A stretch of DNA of 10,900 nt from CAYLPU01 sp964385635 (GCA_964385635.1 CAYLPU010000138.1:1-10900), one strand, 5' to 3'; numbered from the stretch's first letter, positions 1 to 6,892 are shown. A program made the numbers and translations. The notes: a model not told the origin generated them from the sequence alone.

Positions 1-130
1 TATCTTTTGAGGGAACGATGTCCGTTCGGTGCGATTATCATTTGAGTTGACAGGCTGGATTGGCCTTCGGCAACAGTTGTCCCCAACGTACCTACTCAAT
101 CAATCGGGGAGGTGGCACGGGTCGGGCGCA

Positions 131-167
131 CTCCCTCCCCTCGTGGGGGAAGATTGGGGTGAGGGCA
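131..167 (-). repeat. Degraded copy of the GC-rich palindromic repeat
   Basis: On the minus strand TGCCCTCACCCC (156-167) is followed by CCCCCACGAGGGGAGGGAG, an imperfect hairpin with CCCC/GGGG arms. It matches in layout the perfect palindrome at 6217-6264, in the opposite orientation. It lies 59 bases after the DUF2079 stop and might help end or stabilise the transcript, but there is no U-tract. I see no supported gene in 1-225. Confidence 0.55.
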
Positions 168-225
168 TGCGCGTGGGAGCCCAGCCCGCTTGGCCCACAA
201 TATCGAGAAGATACTCCCCAATTGC

Positions 226-1758
226 TCAAGGCCAGCAGGACCGCTTCTGCTCGACCAGGTCCGCCACGTAGTCCAGGACAGCCGCCAACTCCTTCTCCGA
301 AGGTGTCCCCCGCTCCAGCAGTAGTATACGACCTGACCAGTACCGCACGCGAAAGCGGCCTGTCTGCAGTACTTGTGTGACAATGTTCGCGTATTCAGCG
401 CGGGGATCCAGTGCAGGAACAGTCCGGCAATCTACCAGATCCAGCAGCACGTAGTCCGCCATTTGCACGTGATCCAACCGCAGGGGAGACGGATACTCCA
501 GGACCACCAGGACGCGGCGGTTGGCAAGCGGAGGCCCCAGTCGGTTGACCACTGCCACGCCTGTCTCAGGAGGGATCTGGGCCAGCGCCTCTACAATCTG
601 GTCGTGGTACGGATCGGGTTGGAAGGCTCCCGCTTGCGCATACAGGAGGACGGGGTTGAGAGGGACGTTGGCTCCTATCGTGCCAATCAACAAGAAGACA
701 AGCCCCAGCCGATAGAACCGGAGCCCGCCGTGCCGAGAGGCCTTGCGCCGCAGCCGCTGCAGCCCCTCCGATACCGCCAGAAAGAACCACGGGATTAACA
801 CGGCAGGATATTGGTAGCCAACGGAGTGGAAGGCTGGACGGCTGCCCGACAGAAGATAGGTCAGGGTTGGGAGAGCCACCACAAGCGAGGCGGGCCCCAG
901 AAGAGGGAGAAAACCCAGGGGGAGAGCCAGGTGAACCAGGAACAAAATCACAGTCTCGGGAGATGCCTCGGCGAGGGGCTGCGCAGTGCCTCCTTGAACA
1001 GATGATTTGGAGAAACCGGGCAAATGCGACCACAGTTGAAAGAAACGATACGGCTGACCATCATTGAAGTAGGGAACAATGACACCATAGCACAGGATAG
1101 TCCAAACGACGGCCATGGTCAAGAGACCTATACCAACACACCTTTTGTCCCGCTTCAGGAGGTTGACCAATCCCCAAGTCCCGATAGGGACCACCATCTC
1201 CTCTTTAGTGAAGAGGGCCAGCAACACGGCAACCCAGAACAGTGTCATCCGTCCCTCCAGCAGAGCCCAGTAGGCCATGTAGAGAAGGGGGATGGATAAG
1301 GCGATTGGGTGAAAGTCAACGAGGTTGAGGAAGCCAAGAGCAGGATAGACCAGGTAGCAACAAGCGACTATGAGCGCAGCCTTTGGATCGTCCGTCTGTC
1401 GGTGAGCGATCCAGTAGAGAGGAAAAGCCGCCGCCCCCAGAGCGACACTCTGCAGAACGAGCAGCAAACGCGGATCGGGCCACAAGCGATAGAGAAGAGA
1501 CAAGCCCACCAGGATAGGCCGGACGTGGTTGCCCAGGTAACTGCCGATTAACTCGACGTTGGTCGCCCGATCTATGGATGTCTCAAACCAGCGCCCATAC
1601 GCCGTGTTCCATACCACCTGAGTCATAATGCCCAAATCGAACGTAGAGGCGTGGAAAGTGTTATAGCGCGCCATGGCAAGCCCGCTGAACACGACGACAT
1701 ATAGAAGCACGATCCCGCTCAGCAGGAACAGCGTGGCTTGGCTTCTGTGCTGTCCCAA
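226..1758 (-). CDS. DUF2079 family polytopic membrane protein, probable GT-C-like glycosyltransferase
   Basis: 510 residues from the chosen TTG. The family signature near the N-terminus is present: YNTFHASTFDLGIMTQVVWN at 32-51, with the Asp (D41) in the first extracytoplasmic loop where GT-C enzymes keep a catalytic acid. Then come many hydrophobic segments, NLVDFHPIALSIPLLYMAYW, LALFTKEEMVVP, and VGYQYPAVLIPWFFLAVSEGL. The last ~100 residues are a soluble domain (ALAQIPPETGVAVVNRLGPPLANR, VLLDLVDCRTV, GRILLLERG). DUF2079 proteins are uncharacterised but resemble lipid-phosphosugar-dependent glycosyltransferases. The ORF is open to an ATG at 1903-1905, but that would overlap the upstream TPR gene by about 140 bases and add an Arg/Gly-rich stretch that is just the shadow of that gene. 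TTG at 1756-1758 follows the upstream stop by eight bases and is preceded by a G7 tract. It is the last gene of the run. Confidence 0.85.
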   Translation of the reverse strand: MGQHRSQATLFLLSGIVLLYVVVFSGLAMARYNTFHASTFDLGIMTQVVWNTAYGRWFETSIDRATNVELIGSYLGNHVRPILVGLSLLYRLWPDPRLLLVLQSVALGAAAFPLYWIAHRQTDDPKAALIVACCYLVYPALGFLNLVDFHPIALSIPLLYMAYWALLEGRMTLFWVAVLLALFTKEEMVVPIGTWGLVNLLKRDKRCVGIGLLTMAVVWTILCYGVIVPYFNDGQPYRFFQLWSHLPGFSKSSVQGGTAQPLAEASPETVILFLVHLALPLGFLPLLGPASLVVALPTLTYLLSGSRPAFHSVGYQYPAVLIPWFFLAVSEGLQRLRRKASRHGGLRFYRLGLVFLLIGTIGANVPLNPVLLYAQAGAFQPDPYHDQIVEALAQIPPETGVAVVNRLGPPLANRRVLVVLEYPSPLRLDHVQMADYVLLDLVDCRTVPALDPRAEYANIVTQVLQTGRFRVRYWSGRILLLERGTPSEKELAAVLDYVADLVEQKRSCWP

Positions 1759-1759
1759 T

Positions 1760-1766
1760 CCCCCCC
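1760..1766 (-). promoter_or_regulatory. G-rich ribosome binding site before DUF2079
   Basis: A run of seven G on the minus strand sits between the TAG of the TPR frame (1767-1769) and TTG at 1756-1758, with one base of spacing from its end. It can pair partly with an anti-Shine-Dalgarno sequence, though the spacing is tight, so the start remains a best guess. Confidence 0.35.
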
Positions 1767-2567
1767 CTATTCGCCGCCTATCGCTGCCAATCGTTCCGCA
1801 GCAAAGACCTCGTCTGGTGCGGCGTCCAGCGCCTCGCGGTAGAGCCGTCGCGCGGCTTTCAGGTCCCCGACCTCCTCGTACCAGCCACCGACGGTCTCCA
1901 GCCACTCGATCTCCCGGTCCGTGAAGCGAATGGTCTCCAGTTGGGACAGCATATCGGCGCTAATCCCCACCCGATGAAATGCGACCCCCCAGCCCCGGGT
2001 GCTGGCGCCCCAGGTGCCAGGGCCAAAGATGGACTGCTGGCGAAAGGCATCCAGCGCACGCTCTCCCAACGCCAGGGCTGTGTCCATATCACCCTGATGG
2101 TAGGCGACCTGGGCCAGGGTCCAGCCAGACCAAACGACGGCAGTCGGTTCCAGGATGCTGATGAAAGCAGCGATGCGCGCATCACGGGTGGCCTCCTCGT
2201 AGCGGCCCAGTTCCAACAACGTCGCCGCCCGGCCAGCGTAGCCAGAGGCCCATTGGGGACTGGCAGCCAGCGCCTGATCGTACAGCAGAAGGGCCTCTTC
2301 GTAATGGGCCGAGGTCAGGGCAGCCTGGGCCTTATTCGCAGTGGACTGGGGTTCCCGGGACGGGTGTGCAGCCCGCCATCTCTCCAGAACAGACTGGCGG
2401 AAGTCACTTGCCCGCCAGTAGTAAGCCTCGGCCCACCGGGGTCGCAGCGTCAGCACTTGTTCATAAGCCTCCCGCGCTCCTGTCAGGTCGCCCACTCCCT
2501 CCCGGTAGAGTCCCTGGTTGAGCCAGAAGGTGGCTTCACCGGGCGCGGCCTGCACGGACTGTGCCAC
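1767..2567 (-). CDS. TPR region, C-terminal part of the frameshifted polymerase-TPR gene
   Basis: 266 residues from a GTG at 2565-2567, overlapping the upstream ORF by 32 bases. It is almost wholly helical TPR-like repeats: LNQGLYREGVGDLTGAREAY, ALTSAHYEEALLLYDQALAA, GYAGRAATLLELGRYEEATR, VAYHQGDMDTALALGERAL and VGGWYEEVGDLKAARRLYRE. Each of these has a counterpart, in the same order, in the C-terminal half of the protein at 6952-9405 (for example LGDWYEQLGQTEDAACMYRD). The GTG has no ribosome binding site before it and cuts a TPR in half, so this is best read as the displaced end of the upstream gene and not a separate cytosolic TPR protein. If expressed alone it would lack a membrane anchor. 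Its TAG at 1767-1769 lies eight bases before the likely DUF2079 start. Confidence 0.8.
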   Translation of the reverse strand: MAQSVQAAPGEATFWLNQGLYREGVGDLTGAREAYEQVLTLRPRWAEAYYWRASDFRQSVLERWRAAHPSREPQSTANKAQAALTSAHYEEALLLYDQALAASPQWASGYAGRAATLLELGRYEEATRDARIAAFISILEPTAVVWSGWTLAQVAYHQGDMDTALALGERALDAFRQQSIFGPGTWGASTRGWGVAFHRVGISADMLSQLETIRFTDREIEWLETVGGWYEEVGDLKAARRLYREALDAAPDEVFAAERLAAIGGE

Positions 2568-4218
2568 TGAGGGTCAAGGCTGCGGCTGTGTCGCCTTGCT
2601 GCCAGTAGAGGGCTGCCAGGTTGGCGTAGTTCAACCCGTAGCCAGGCTCTCGTTCGATGGTGGCCTGGTAGCGCCGGATAGCGACTGGCAGCGCATCGGC
2701 AGCGCCCCGATCCGCCAGGACACCGTGGGTGTAACCCGACGCCAGGTTATACAGGGCGTGGCCGGGATCGCGGGCAATGGCTTTCTCCAGTTGAGGAGCA
2801 GCGGCCTCCCAATTGCCGGTGTTGGCCAGGGCTGTGCCGTCCAGGTAGGGCAGATAGGCAAACTGGCTCCACACACCGACAACAATCAGGGCCAGGAGGA
2901 GCAGCGTCAGAGTCAACCGCCACCAGGTGGTGTGGCGTTGCAGTTCCACAGTCTTGGACCGCGTAGCGAGGATGGCCAACAGAACGGCAGTGACAACAAC
3001 GTTCACTGGCATCTCCGTGGGAGTGTCGAAGAGGGAGTGTACCATCATCGTCACCAACGCACCGATGACACCGGCGAGAGAGCGGCGCACTGACACAGTC
3101 TCAGCGAGCCAATGACGCCACCCAGCCCAACCCATGGCGACGAGCAGCGCTCCCCCACTGATGACGCCCAGAAGACCGCTCCCTGCCAGCAGATGCATGA
3201 CCTGATTGTGGGCGTGCAGGTAGATGCTCAGTGGCGGGACGGATTTGTACTGCGCATAGGCAGTGGCAAAGGTGCCGGGGCCCAGGCCGGTGACGGGGTG
3301 AGCCGTGAAAGCCTGCCATGCCGCCTCCCAGAAATGCAGACGACAACCAAGCCCAGAGCCATGGATGGACCTTTGGAGTATCCAGGTCGTTGCCAGCCCG
3401 GCTGCAGCCAGAAGGAGCACGACTCCCACACCAGCCGCAAGCCGGCCCAGGGAGAGGCGCGGACGTGGGATGCGCATCCCCTGACCAGCCTCCCTCCAGC
3501 CGGCCAGCCACCACAACCCCACGGTAACCGGCAAAGCGACAGCCGCAGCCACCCACGAGGCCCGAGATGAGGTGAGCAGGATCACACCCCAATTAAGCAG
3601 AACCCAAAATGCGGCTAGGATCCGCCGAGGCCAAGAAATCGCGGCAAACAGATCGACCAGGACAACAGGCCAAAGGAGGTTGAGGAAGAAGGCAACCATG
3701 CTGCCATGGCTGAGAAGGGGATGAGGGCGGACGATGATGGGAGGGAACAGTTGCTCCCCACCGCTGATAGCCAGCCAGTCCAGCTCGTAGCGGACACTCT
3801 GCCAGATGGCCAGGCCAATGACGATGGTACCAACGACGACGATCACACGCGTGAACAGTTCCGCGGGCCAGCCTTTACGAATGAGGTCGGAGACGAGTAC
3901 CCACACCAGCGCGTAGAGCGTCGTCAGGCAAAGAGCATTGAGGCTGCGACGAGGGTCCAGGGAGAGAGCGGCAGTCACCGCATACGCCCCCAGGTAGACC
4001 CCGTACACAGCGGTGACTGGCGAGAAGGCAATGGGCTGCCTGCGCCACCAGGCCCAGCCGAGCCATGCCGCCCCAACCAGTCCCAGCAGTACCAGGGAGA
4101 AGTTCACCGCCTCGTACAACACCAGGCCGTTCAAAGTGCCTCCGGCCAACAGGATGTAGGCAAAGACTACGGTGATGGCTGCTTCCTGGGCCAGATCCCT
4201 TACGTTGATTTTTTGCAT
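2536..4218 (-). CDS. Wzy/WaaL-type polymerase/ligase with TPRs, N-terminal part of a frameshifted gene
   Basis: 560 residues as read, ATG at 4216-4218 with AGAGGA (4225-4230) upstream. Hydrophobic segments fill roughly residues 12-460. Family signatures are TSSRASW at 216-222, GLGPGTF at 311-317, LHAHNQVMHLL with H335 and H337, GSGLLG, and VHSLFDTP at 403-410. TPR-like helices begin near residue 470 (NWEAAAPQLEKAIARDPGHALY). The frame then breaks in the middle of a TPR: the last 11 residues (LSGTVRAGRAR) do not continue it, but the overlapping frame from 2570 does. Joining 4218-2572 to 2570-1767 while skipping one base restores an exact 28-residue TPR spacing and an 816-residue protein, against 817 for the paralogue at 6952-9405. 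It presumably polymerises or ligates a lipid-linked glycan at the membrane; the membrane domain itself is intact. Whether the break is genuine or a sequence error cannot be settled here. Confidence 0.85.
   Translation of the reverse strand: MQKINVRDLAQEAAITVVFAYILLAGGTLNGLVLYEAVNFSLVLLGLVGAAWLGWAWWRRQPIAFSPVTAVYGVYLGAYAVTAALSLDPRRSLNALCLTTLYALVWVLVSDLIRKGWPAELFTRVIVVVGTIVIGLAIWQSVRYELDWLAISGGEQLFPPIIVRPHPLLSHGSMVAFFLNLLWPVVLVDLFAAISWPRRILAAFWVLLNWGVILLTSSRASWVAAAVALPVTVGLWWLAGWREAGQGMRIPRPRLSLGRLAAGVGVVLLLAAAGLATTWILQRSIHGSGLGCRLHFWEAAWQAFTAHPVTGLGPGTFATAYAQYKSVPPLSIYLHAHNQVMHLLAGSGLLGVISGGALLVAMGWAGWRHWLAETVSVRRSLAGVIGALVTMMVHSLFDTPTEMPVNVVVTAVLLAILATRSKTVELQRHTTWWRLTLTLLLLALIVVGVWSQFAYLPYLDGTALANTGNWEAAAPQLEKAIARDPGHALYNLASGYTHGVLADRGAADALPVAIRRYQATIEREPGYGLNYANLAALYWQQGDTAAALTLSGTVRAGRAR
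2571..2573 (-). other. Apparent +1 frameshift site between polymerase and TPR halves
   Basis: On the minus strand the sequence ACCCTCAGTGGC reads ACC-CTC-AGT in the upstream frame and (ACC)-C-TCA-GTG in the downstream frame. Omitting one C of the CCC run (2571-2573) gives GDTAAALT-SVAQSVQAAP, which aligns without gaps to GDEHGSREALQQAVERAS of the paralogue. The exact base is uncertain; any one-base excess within a few codons would do. Confidence 0.7.
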
Positions 4219-4221
4219 GGT

Positions 4222-5694
4222 CTATCCTCTCCGTCCGCGACTGTGGAGAAAGTCGCGCAGGTGGCCGATGACGGCCTTGGCACCACGCCACAGATAGTCC
4301 AGGTCGCGCCAGGAACGGATCTTCCGCAGATTGCGCCATACGAAGCGTGGGGTCAAGAAAGAGCCGTAGACCTGGGCCGAGAATGCCATCACCTCGGCAG
4401 GGGTCATACCGGGCACGGCCAGTACCGGCTCACGCATGTCGTAGTGGTCGTAGTCGAGTGGGTCAAAGTCGGGGCGGAACCACTGGTGCTCGAGGGCCTG
4501 GGCATGCAGGGGAGTGCCAGGATAGGGCACGACGACAGTTGACTGAAGCATCTCAGCATGCCCCTGGGCCATCAACGCGCGGGCCAGATCCACAGTGCGC
4601 TGAGCATCATCGCGCGTCTCCCAGGGATAGCCGACCATGACAGTGAGGTGAATGTCCAGCCCGGCCTCGGAGATCAGCCGCGATTCCTCGACAATCTGCT
4701 CGACGGTGATGCCCTTGTTCAACCGGTCGAGAGTGGATTGGTTGGCCGACTCCAGCCCCATTTTCAGTTTGCGGAATCCTGCCCGCTTCATCAGGTCCAG
4801 GAGGTCAGGCTGACCAATGTAACCGTAGCGCATGTTGCAGGAGAAGAGAATGTGCTTGTTGTAGCCGCGCTCAATCATCCCCTGGCAGAACCGGCGCAGC
4901 CAGCCGCCAGCGGGGAAAGTGCCGGTGTCATCGAAGATCTCGCGAGCGCCGTGTTCCTCGATGAGAAAGCCAATCTCGTCCAGCAGGTGCTCCGGGCGGC
5001 GGACGCGGAAATGGGGATAGAGGGTCGTCCAGGCACAGAAGGTGCAGCGAGCCCAGGGGCAATCACGGCCGGCCATGGTGTAGAAGAAAGGAGTGCGCTT
5101 ACGCCACTTTTCGCCGTAGAGATGGGCCTGAGTGAGATGCCGGTCGATTAAGGGCAGATCATTCAGGTCGTGATCCAGGCGGAAGGGGCCGGTGTCGTGG
5201 ATGGCGTCGCCATCGCGATAGTAGAGACCGGGCGGAAGGGGAGAACCGTCGCGCAGGTGACAGGCCAGGGCCAGCAGGGAAACGTCGTAGTCGCCACCGG
5301 TGATACAAAAGTCCACGCGGCTGTTGCGCATGGTCTCCCACGGCAGGGCCGTGACGTGGTCGCCCATGAGCACTGTTTGACAGTGAGGTGCCAGGCGTTT
5401 GACCCGCTCCACGATGCGCCAGTGCTGGCGGACGACAGGCGTCTTGGTCTCAAAGGCGATCAGGTCGGGCTGCTCGCGCCGGATAAAACCAGCGAACTGC
5501 TCCCACGACCAGCCCGTGGTGATCGCATCGTTCCAGAGCACGTCAAAGCCTGCTTGGACCAGGAGAGTGGCGGCGCAGGCTGGCACCAGGGGATAGATGT
5601 ACGAGGCGGCGTGGTACCATTGGAACTGGCGGTTCTGGGTCAGCATAGGGCTGCCCGGACCGGCGAGGGGCGGATACGAGATGGCAGTTTTCAT
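4222..5694 (-). CDS. B12-binding-type radical SAM protein
   Basis: 490 residues, ATG at 5692-5694. Residues 1-150 resemble the cobalamin-binding Rossmann domain of B12-dependent radical SAM enzymes: YPPLAGPGSPML at the start, YPLVPACAATLLVQAGFDVL, PDLIAFETKTP, TVLMGDHVTALP and VDFCITGGDYDVSLLALA. The radical SAM core follows, with the cluster cysteines in DCPWARCTFCAW (C212, C217, C220), then RRPEHLLDEI, a Gly-rich/acidic stretch IFDDTGTF, the MGLESANQSTLDRLNKGIT strand-helix unit, and TVMVGYPWET. The first two cluster cysteines are separated by four residues (CX4CX2C) where CX3CX2C is usual. Overall layout resembles HpnJ/BchE-like proteins. Enzymes of this class do radical methylations, ring contractions or rearrangements; the substrate here is unknown. 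The context suggests a polysaccharide sugar, lipid carrier or membrane lipid. Its stop lies three bases before the next gene's ATG, so translation is probably coupled. Confidence 0.88.
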   Translation of the reverse strand: MKTAISYPPLAGPGSPMLTQNRQFQWYHAASYIYPLVPACAATLLVQAGFDVLWNDAITTGWSWEQFAGFIRREQPDLIAFETKTPVVRQHWRIVERVKRLAPHCQTVLMGDHVTALPWETMRNSRVDFCITGGDYDVSLLALACHLRDGSPLPPGLYYRDGDAIHDTGPFRLDHDLNDLPLIDRHLTQAHLYGEKWRKRTPFFYTMAGRDCPWARCTFCAWTTLYPHFRVRRPEHLLDEIGFLIEEHGAREIFDDTGTFPAGGWLRRFCQGMIERGYNKHILFSCNMRYGYIGQPDLLDLMKRAGFRKLKMGLESANQSTLDRLNKGITVEQIVEESRLISEAGLDIHLTVMVGYPWETRDDAQRTVDLARALMAQGHAEMLQSTVVVPYPGTPLHAQALEHQWFRPDFDPLDYDHYDMREPVLAVPGMTPAEVMAFSAQVYGSFLTPRFVWRNLRKIRSWRDLDYLWRGAKAVIGHLRDFLHSRGRRG

Positions 5695-5797
5695 ATTCTC
5701 ATATTCGTCTTCCGGCCAGAAATCGGCCCACAGGCCATCAACAGACTACACTGGGCGGACGCCCTGCGCCTGAGCGATGCTCTGAGACTTGTGACAT

Positions 5798-5824
5798 CTT
5801 ATAACATTCCACACCTTCTGTCAA
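5798..5824 (-). promoter_or_regulatory. Candidate sigma-70-type promoter for the radical SAM operon
   Basis: Reading the minus strand, a perfect -35 TTGACA (5819-5824) is followed after 15 bases by TATAAG (5798-5803), with an upstream TG giving an extended -10 (TGTTATAAG). The spacer is shorter than the ideal 17, which the extended -10 could offset. Transcription would start near 5790, leaving about 95 bases of leader before the ATG at 5694. It would drive the radical SAM gene, the frameshifted polymerase-TPR gene and the DUF2079 gene. Confidence 0.45.
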
Positions 5825-5844
5825 CCTGTCCAGGTGACCACCCC

Positions 5845-5910
5845 GTAGCAACGACTTCAGTCGTTCTTGACCTGACAATCCCTGCAATTAACGACTGAAG
5901 TCGTCACTAC
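5845..5910. repeat. Inverted repeat with ACGACTTCAGTCGT arms (REP/MITE-like)
   Basis: Two 21-base arms, 5845-5865 and 5890-5910, are reverse complements at 19 of 21 positions (only positions 5-6 of the arm differ) and flank a 24-base spacer. Each arm has the self-complementary core ACGACT-TC-AGTCGT, so it could form its own small hairpin or pair with the other arm. The right arm overlaps the 3' end of the WecG-family gene and supplies its last codons and TAA stop (5888-5890). In the transcript the pair could act as an intercistronic stem, but there is no following U-tract, so I do not call it a standard terminator. Confidence 0.75.
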
Positions 5911-6697
5911 AGGCGTTCTTCAGACATGCTCGCAGCACGCGCAGGATGAAGAGGGGATTGCCGATGACATAGCGGCGCCATAGCCGGCACGGGTCGTTCC
6001 AGAGGCGGCATAGCCACTCCAGGCCGTGGTCCAGCATCCAGCGCGGGCCGCGAGGCTGGACTCCGGCGACGAAGTCGAAGAGCGCACCCACAGCCCACAC
6101 GACCGGCACCTCCAGTTGCTGACGGTGAGCGGCGATCCACCTCTCCTGAGTGGGCGTGCCCATACCAACCAGGAGGATGTGGGGATGAGCACCGTTGACG
6201 GCAGCAATGGCGGCTGTGCCCTCACCCCCCCGGCCCCCCTCCCCCAACTCTGGGGGAGGGGGGTGTAGTAGGTAGCCGTGGTGTGTGCCGACGATACGCA
6301 GCCCTGCATGACGGACGCGTAGCAGGTCAGCAGCACGGGCAGCCACGCCGGGCCGGCCTCCCAGGAAGTACAATGTCGTTCCGTCTTCAGTGCACGCCCC
6401 ACACAGAGGCCCGATCCAATCGGCGCCGGTCATCCGGCCCGGGAGGCGCTGGCCCAGCAGCCACGCCCCCAGCACCACGCCAGCACCGTCGCAGTAGACC
6501 ACGTCGGCCCCGTTCAGTATGGCGCGCAGTTCGGGGTCAGCCCAGGCAGTGTTGAGGACGTGGACGTTGGCGTACATCACACAGAGGTGATTGCCCGAGG
6601 TGACAACACTCTTCACCTCCTGGATGAGGCGTTGCAAAGAAATGCTATCAACGCGAACGCCCAGGATGGCTACAGAATCTACAGAGTGGCCCGGCAA
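5888..6697 (-). CDS. WecG/TagA/CpsF-family glycosyltransferase (GT26)
   Basis: From the chosen TTG start this is 269 residues. The family signature is clear: VAILGVRVDSISL at the N-terminus; ANVHVLNTAWADPELRAIL with a conserved Asn (N44); ADVVYCDGAGVV, where the Asp (D70) matches the catalytic Asp of the TagA family; TLYFLGGRPGVAARAADLL; ILLVGMGTPTQERWI; WAVGALFDFVAG; and a C-terminal basic/aromatic tail (WMLDHGLEWLCRLWNDPCRLWRR, in pieces). Members transfer N-acetylmannosamine(uronate) or a related sugar from UDP-sugar to an undecaprenyl-diphosphate-sugar at the inner membrane. The ORF is open to an ATG at 6797-6799, but those extra 34 residues (rich in Cys and Val) partly come from the intergenic repeat and match nothing in the family. 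TTG at 6695-6697 has GGAG eight bases upstream and places the start just before ILGV, as usual. Two oddities: residues 145-160 (HPPPPELGEGGRGGEG) are encoded by a GC palindrome, and the last nine residues and the stop come from another inverted repeat. Confidence 0.88.
   Translation of the reverse strand: MPGHSVDSVAILGVRVDSISLQRLIQEVKSVVTSGNHLCVMYANVHVLNTAWADPELRAILNGADVVYCDGAGVVLGAWLLGQRLPGRMTGADWIGPLCGACTEDGTTLYFLGGRPGVAARAADLLRVRHAGLRIVGTHHGYLLHPPPPELGEGGRGGEGTAAIAAVNGAHPHILLVGMGTPTQERWIAAHRQQLEVPVVWAVGALFDFVAGVQPRGPRWMLDHGLEWLCRLWNDPCRLWRRYVIGNPLFILRVLRACLKNACSDDFSR
6217..6264 (+). repeat. GC-rich palindromic repeat inserted in the WecG-family coding sequence
   Basis: A perfect inverted repeat with 13-base arms, CCCCCCTCCCCCA and TGGGGGAGGGGGG, around a four-base loop ACTC occupies 6233/6234-6263. 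It is preceded by TGCCCTCACCCC (6217-6228). The same TGCCCTCACCCC module, followed by a degraded hairpin, appears in the opposite orientation at 131-167, so this is a repeat family. Here it is read through on the minus strand in frame and adds about 16 Pro/Gly/Glu residues to the protein. Confidence 0.8.
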
Positions 6698-6705
6698 CTT
6701 ACCTG

Positions 6706-6709
6706 CTCC
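6706..6709 (-). promoter_or_regulatory. Candidate ribosome binding site for the WecG-family gene (TTG start)
   Basis: GGAG on the minus strand, eight bases before TTG at 6695-6697. The longer alternative starts (ATG 6797-6799, GTG 6770-6772, TTG 6761-6763) lie in or beside the repeat block and have no well-spaced site. The start is therefore only moderately secure. Confidence 0.4.
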
Positions 6710-6758
6710 GATGAGTCGGACACCTTCTGGAGAGGTAACTGCTTCTTCACAAAACAGG

Positions 6759-6892
6759 CACAAATAGCACACGGATACACACAGATGAACTGGCCGCATC
6801 CTCTGTATCCGTTGACACCGTTGACACGGGTTCTCACAGGTTTTCTACCTTTATCTGCGTACATCCGTATGATCCGTGTTGATCCGTGTTCT
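6759..6892. repeat. ACACGGAT-type intergenic repeat cluster with tandem and inverted copies
   Basis: The gap between the polymerase stop (6952) and the WecG-family gene holds low-complexity, non-coding-looking repeats. GATCCGTGTT is repeated exactly twice in tandem (6871-6890). GTTGACACC/GTTGACACG is repeated at 6811-6828. A copy in the opposite orientation, CACACGGATACACACAGATGA, lies at about 6768-6788 and mirrors TTATCTGCGTACATCCGTATGATCCGTG at 6851-6878. The whole block therefore reads as an imperfect inverted repeat of about 130 bases. Similar 'ACACGGAT' strings are widespread between genes of some environmental bacteria; their function is unknown. I see no convincing promoter or terminator in 6698-6951. 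Confidence 0.6.

Noticed and set aside
1..225. Short open frames on both strands at the left edge as small genes.
   Set aside because: They have no family match, cross the GC palindrome, and have no convincing ribosome site. A lone TTGACA at 47-52 has no matching -10 box.
1759..1905. Arg-rich 49-residue N-terminal extension of the DUF2079 protein.
   Set aside because: It overlaps the TPR coding region in another frame and has the biased composition of a shadow frame. The conserved part begins after 1758.
3706..4542. A 278-codon plus-strand open frame.
   Set aside because: It is antisense to the polymerase and radical SAM genes, spans their junction, and has no family features or ribosome site.
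5845..5910. Inverted repeat as a CRISPR unit or a Rho-independent terminator.
   Set aside because: There are only two arms in opposite orientation, so no array, and no U-tract follows the stem.
6698..6799. Cys-rich leader CVSVCYLCLFC as a possible metal-binding N-terminus of the WecG-family protein.
   Set aside because: Most of it is the translation of the intergenic ACACGGAT repeat. The family normally begins just before ILGV, and a spaced GGAG supports the downstream TTG.
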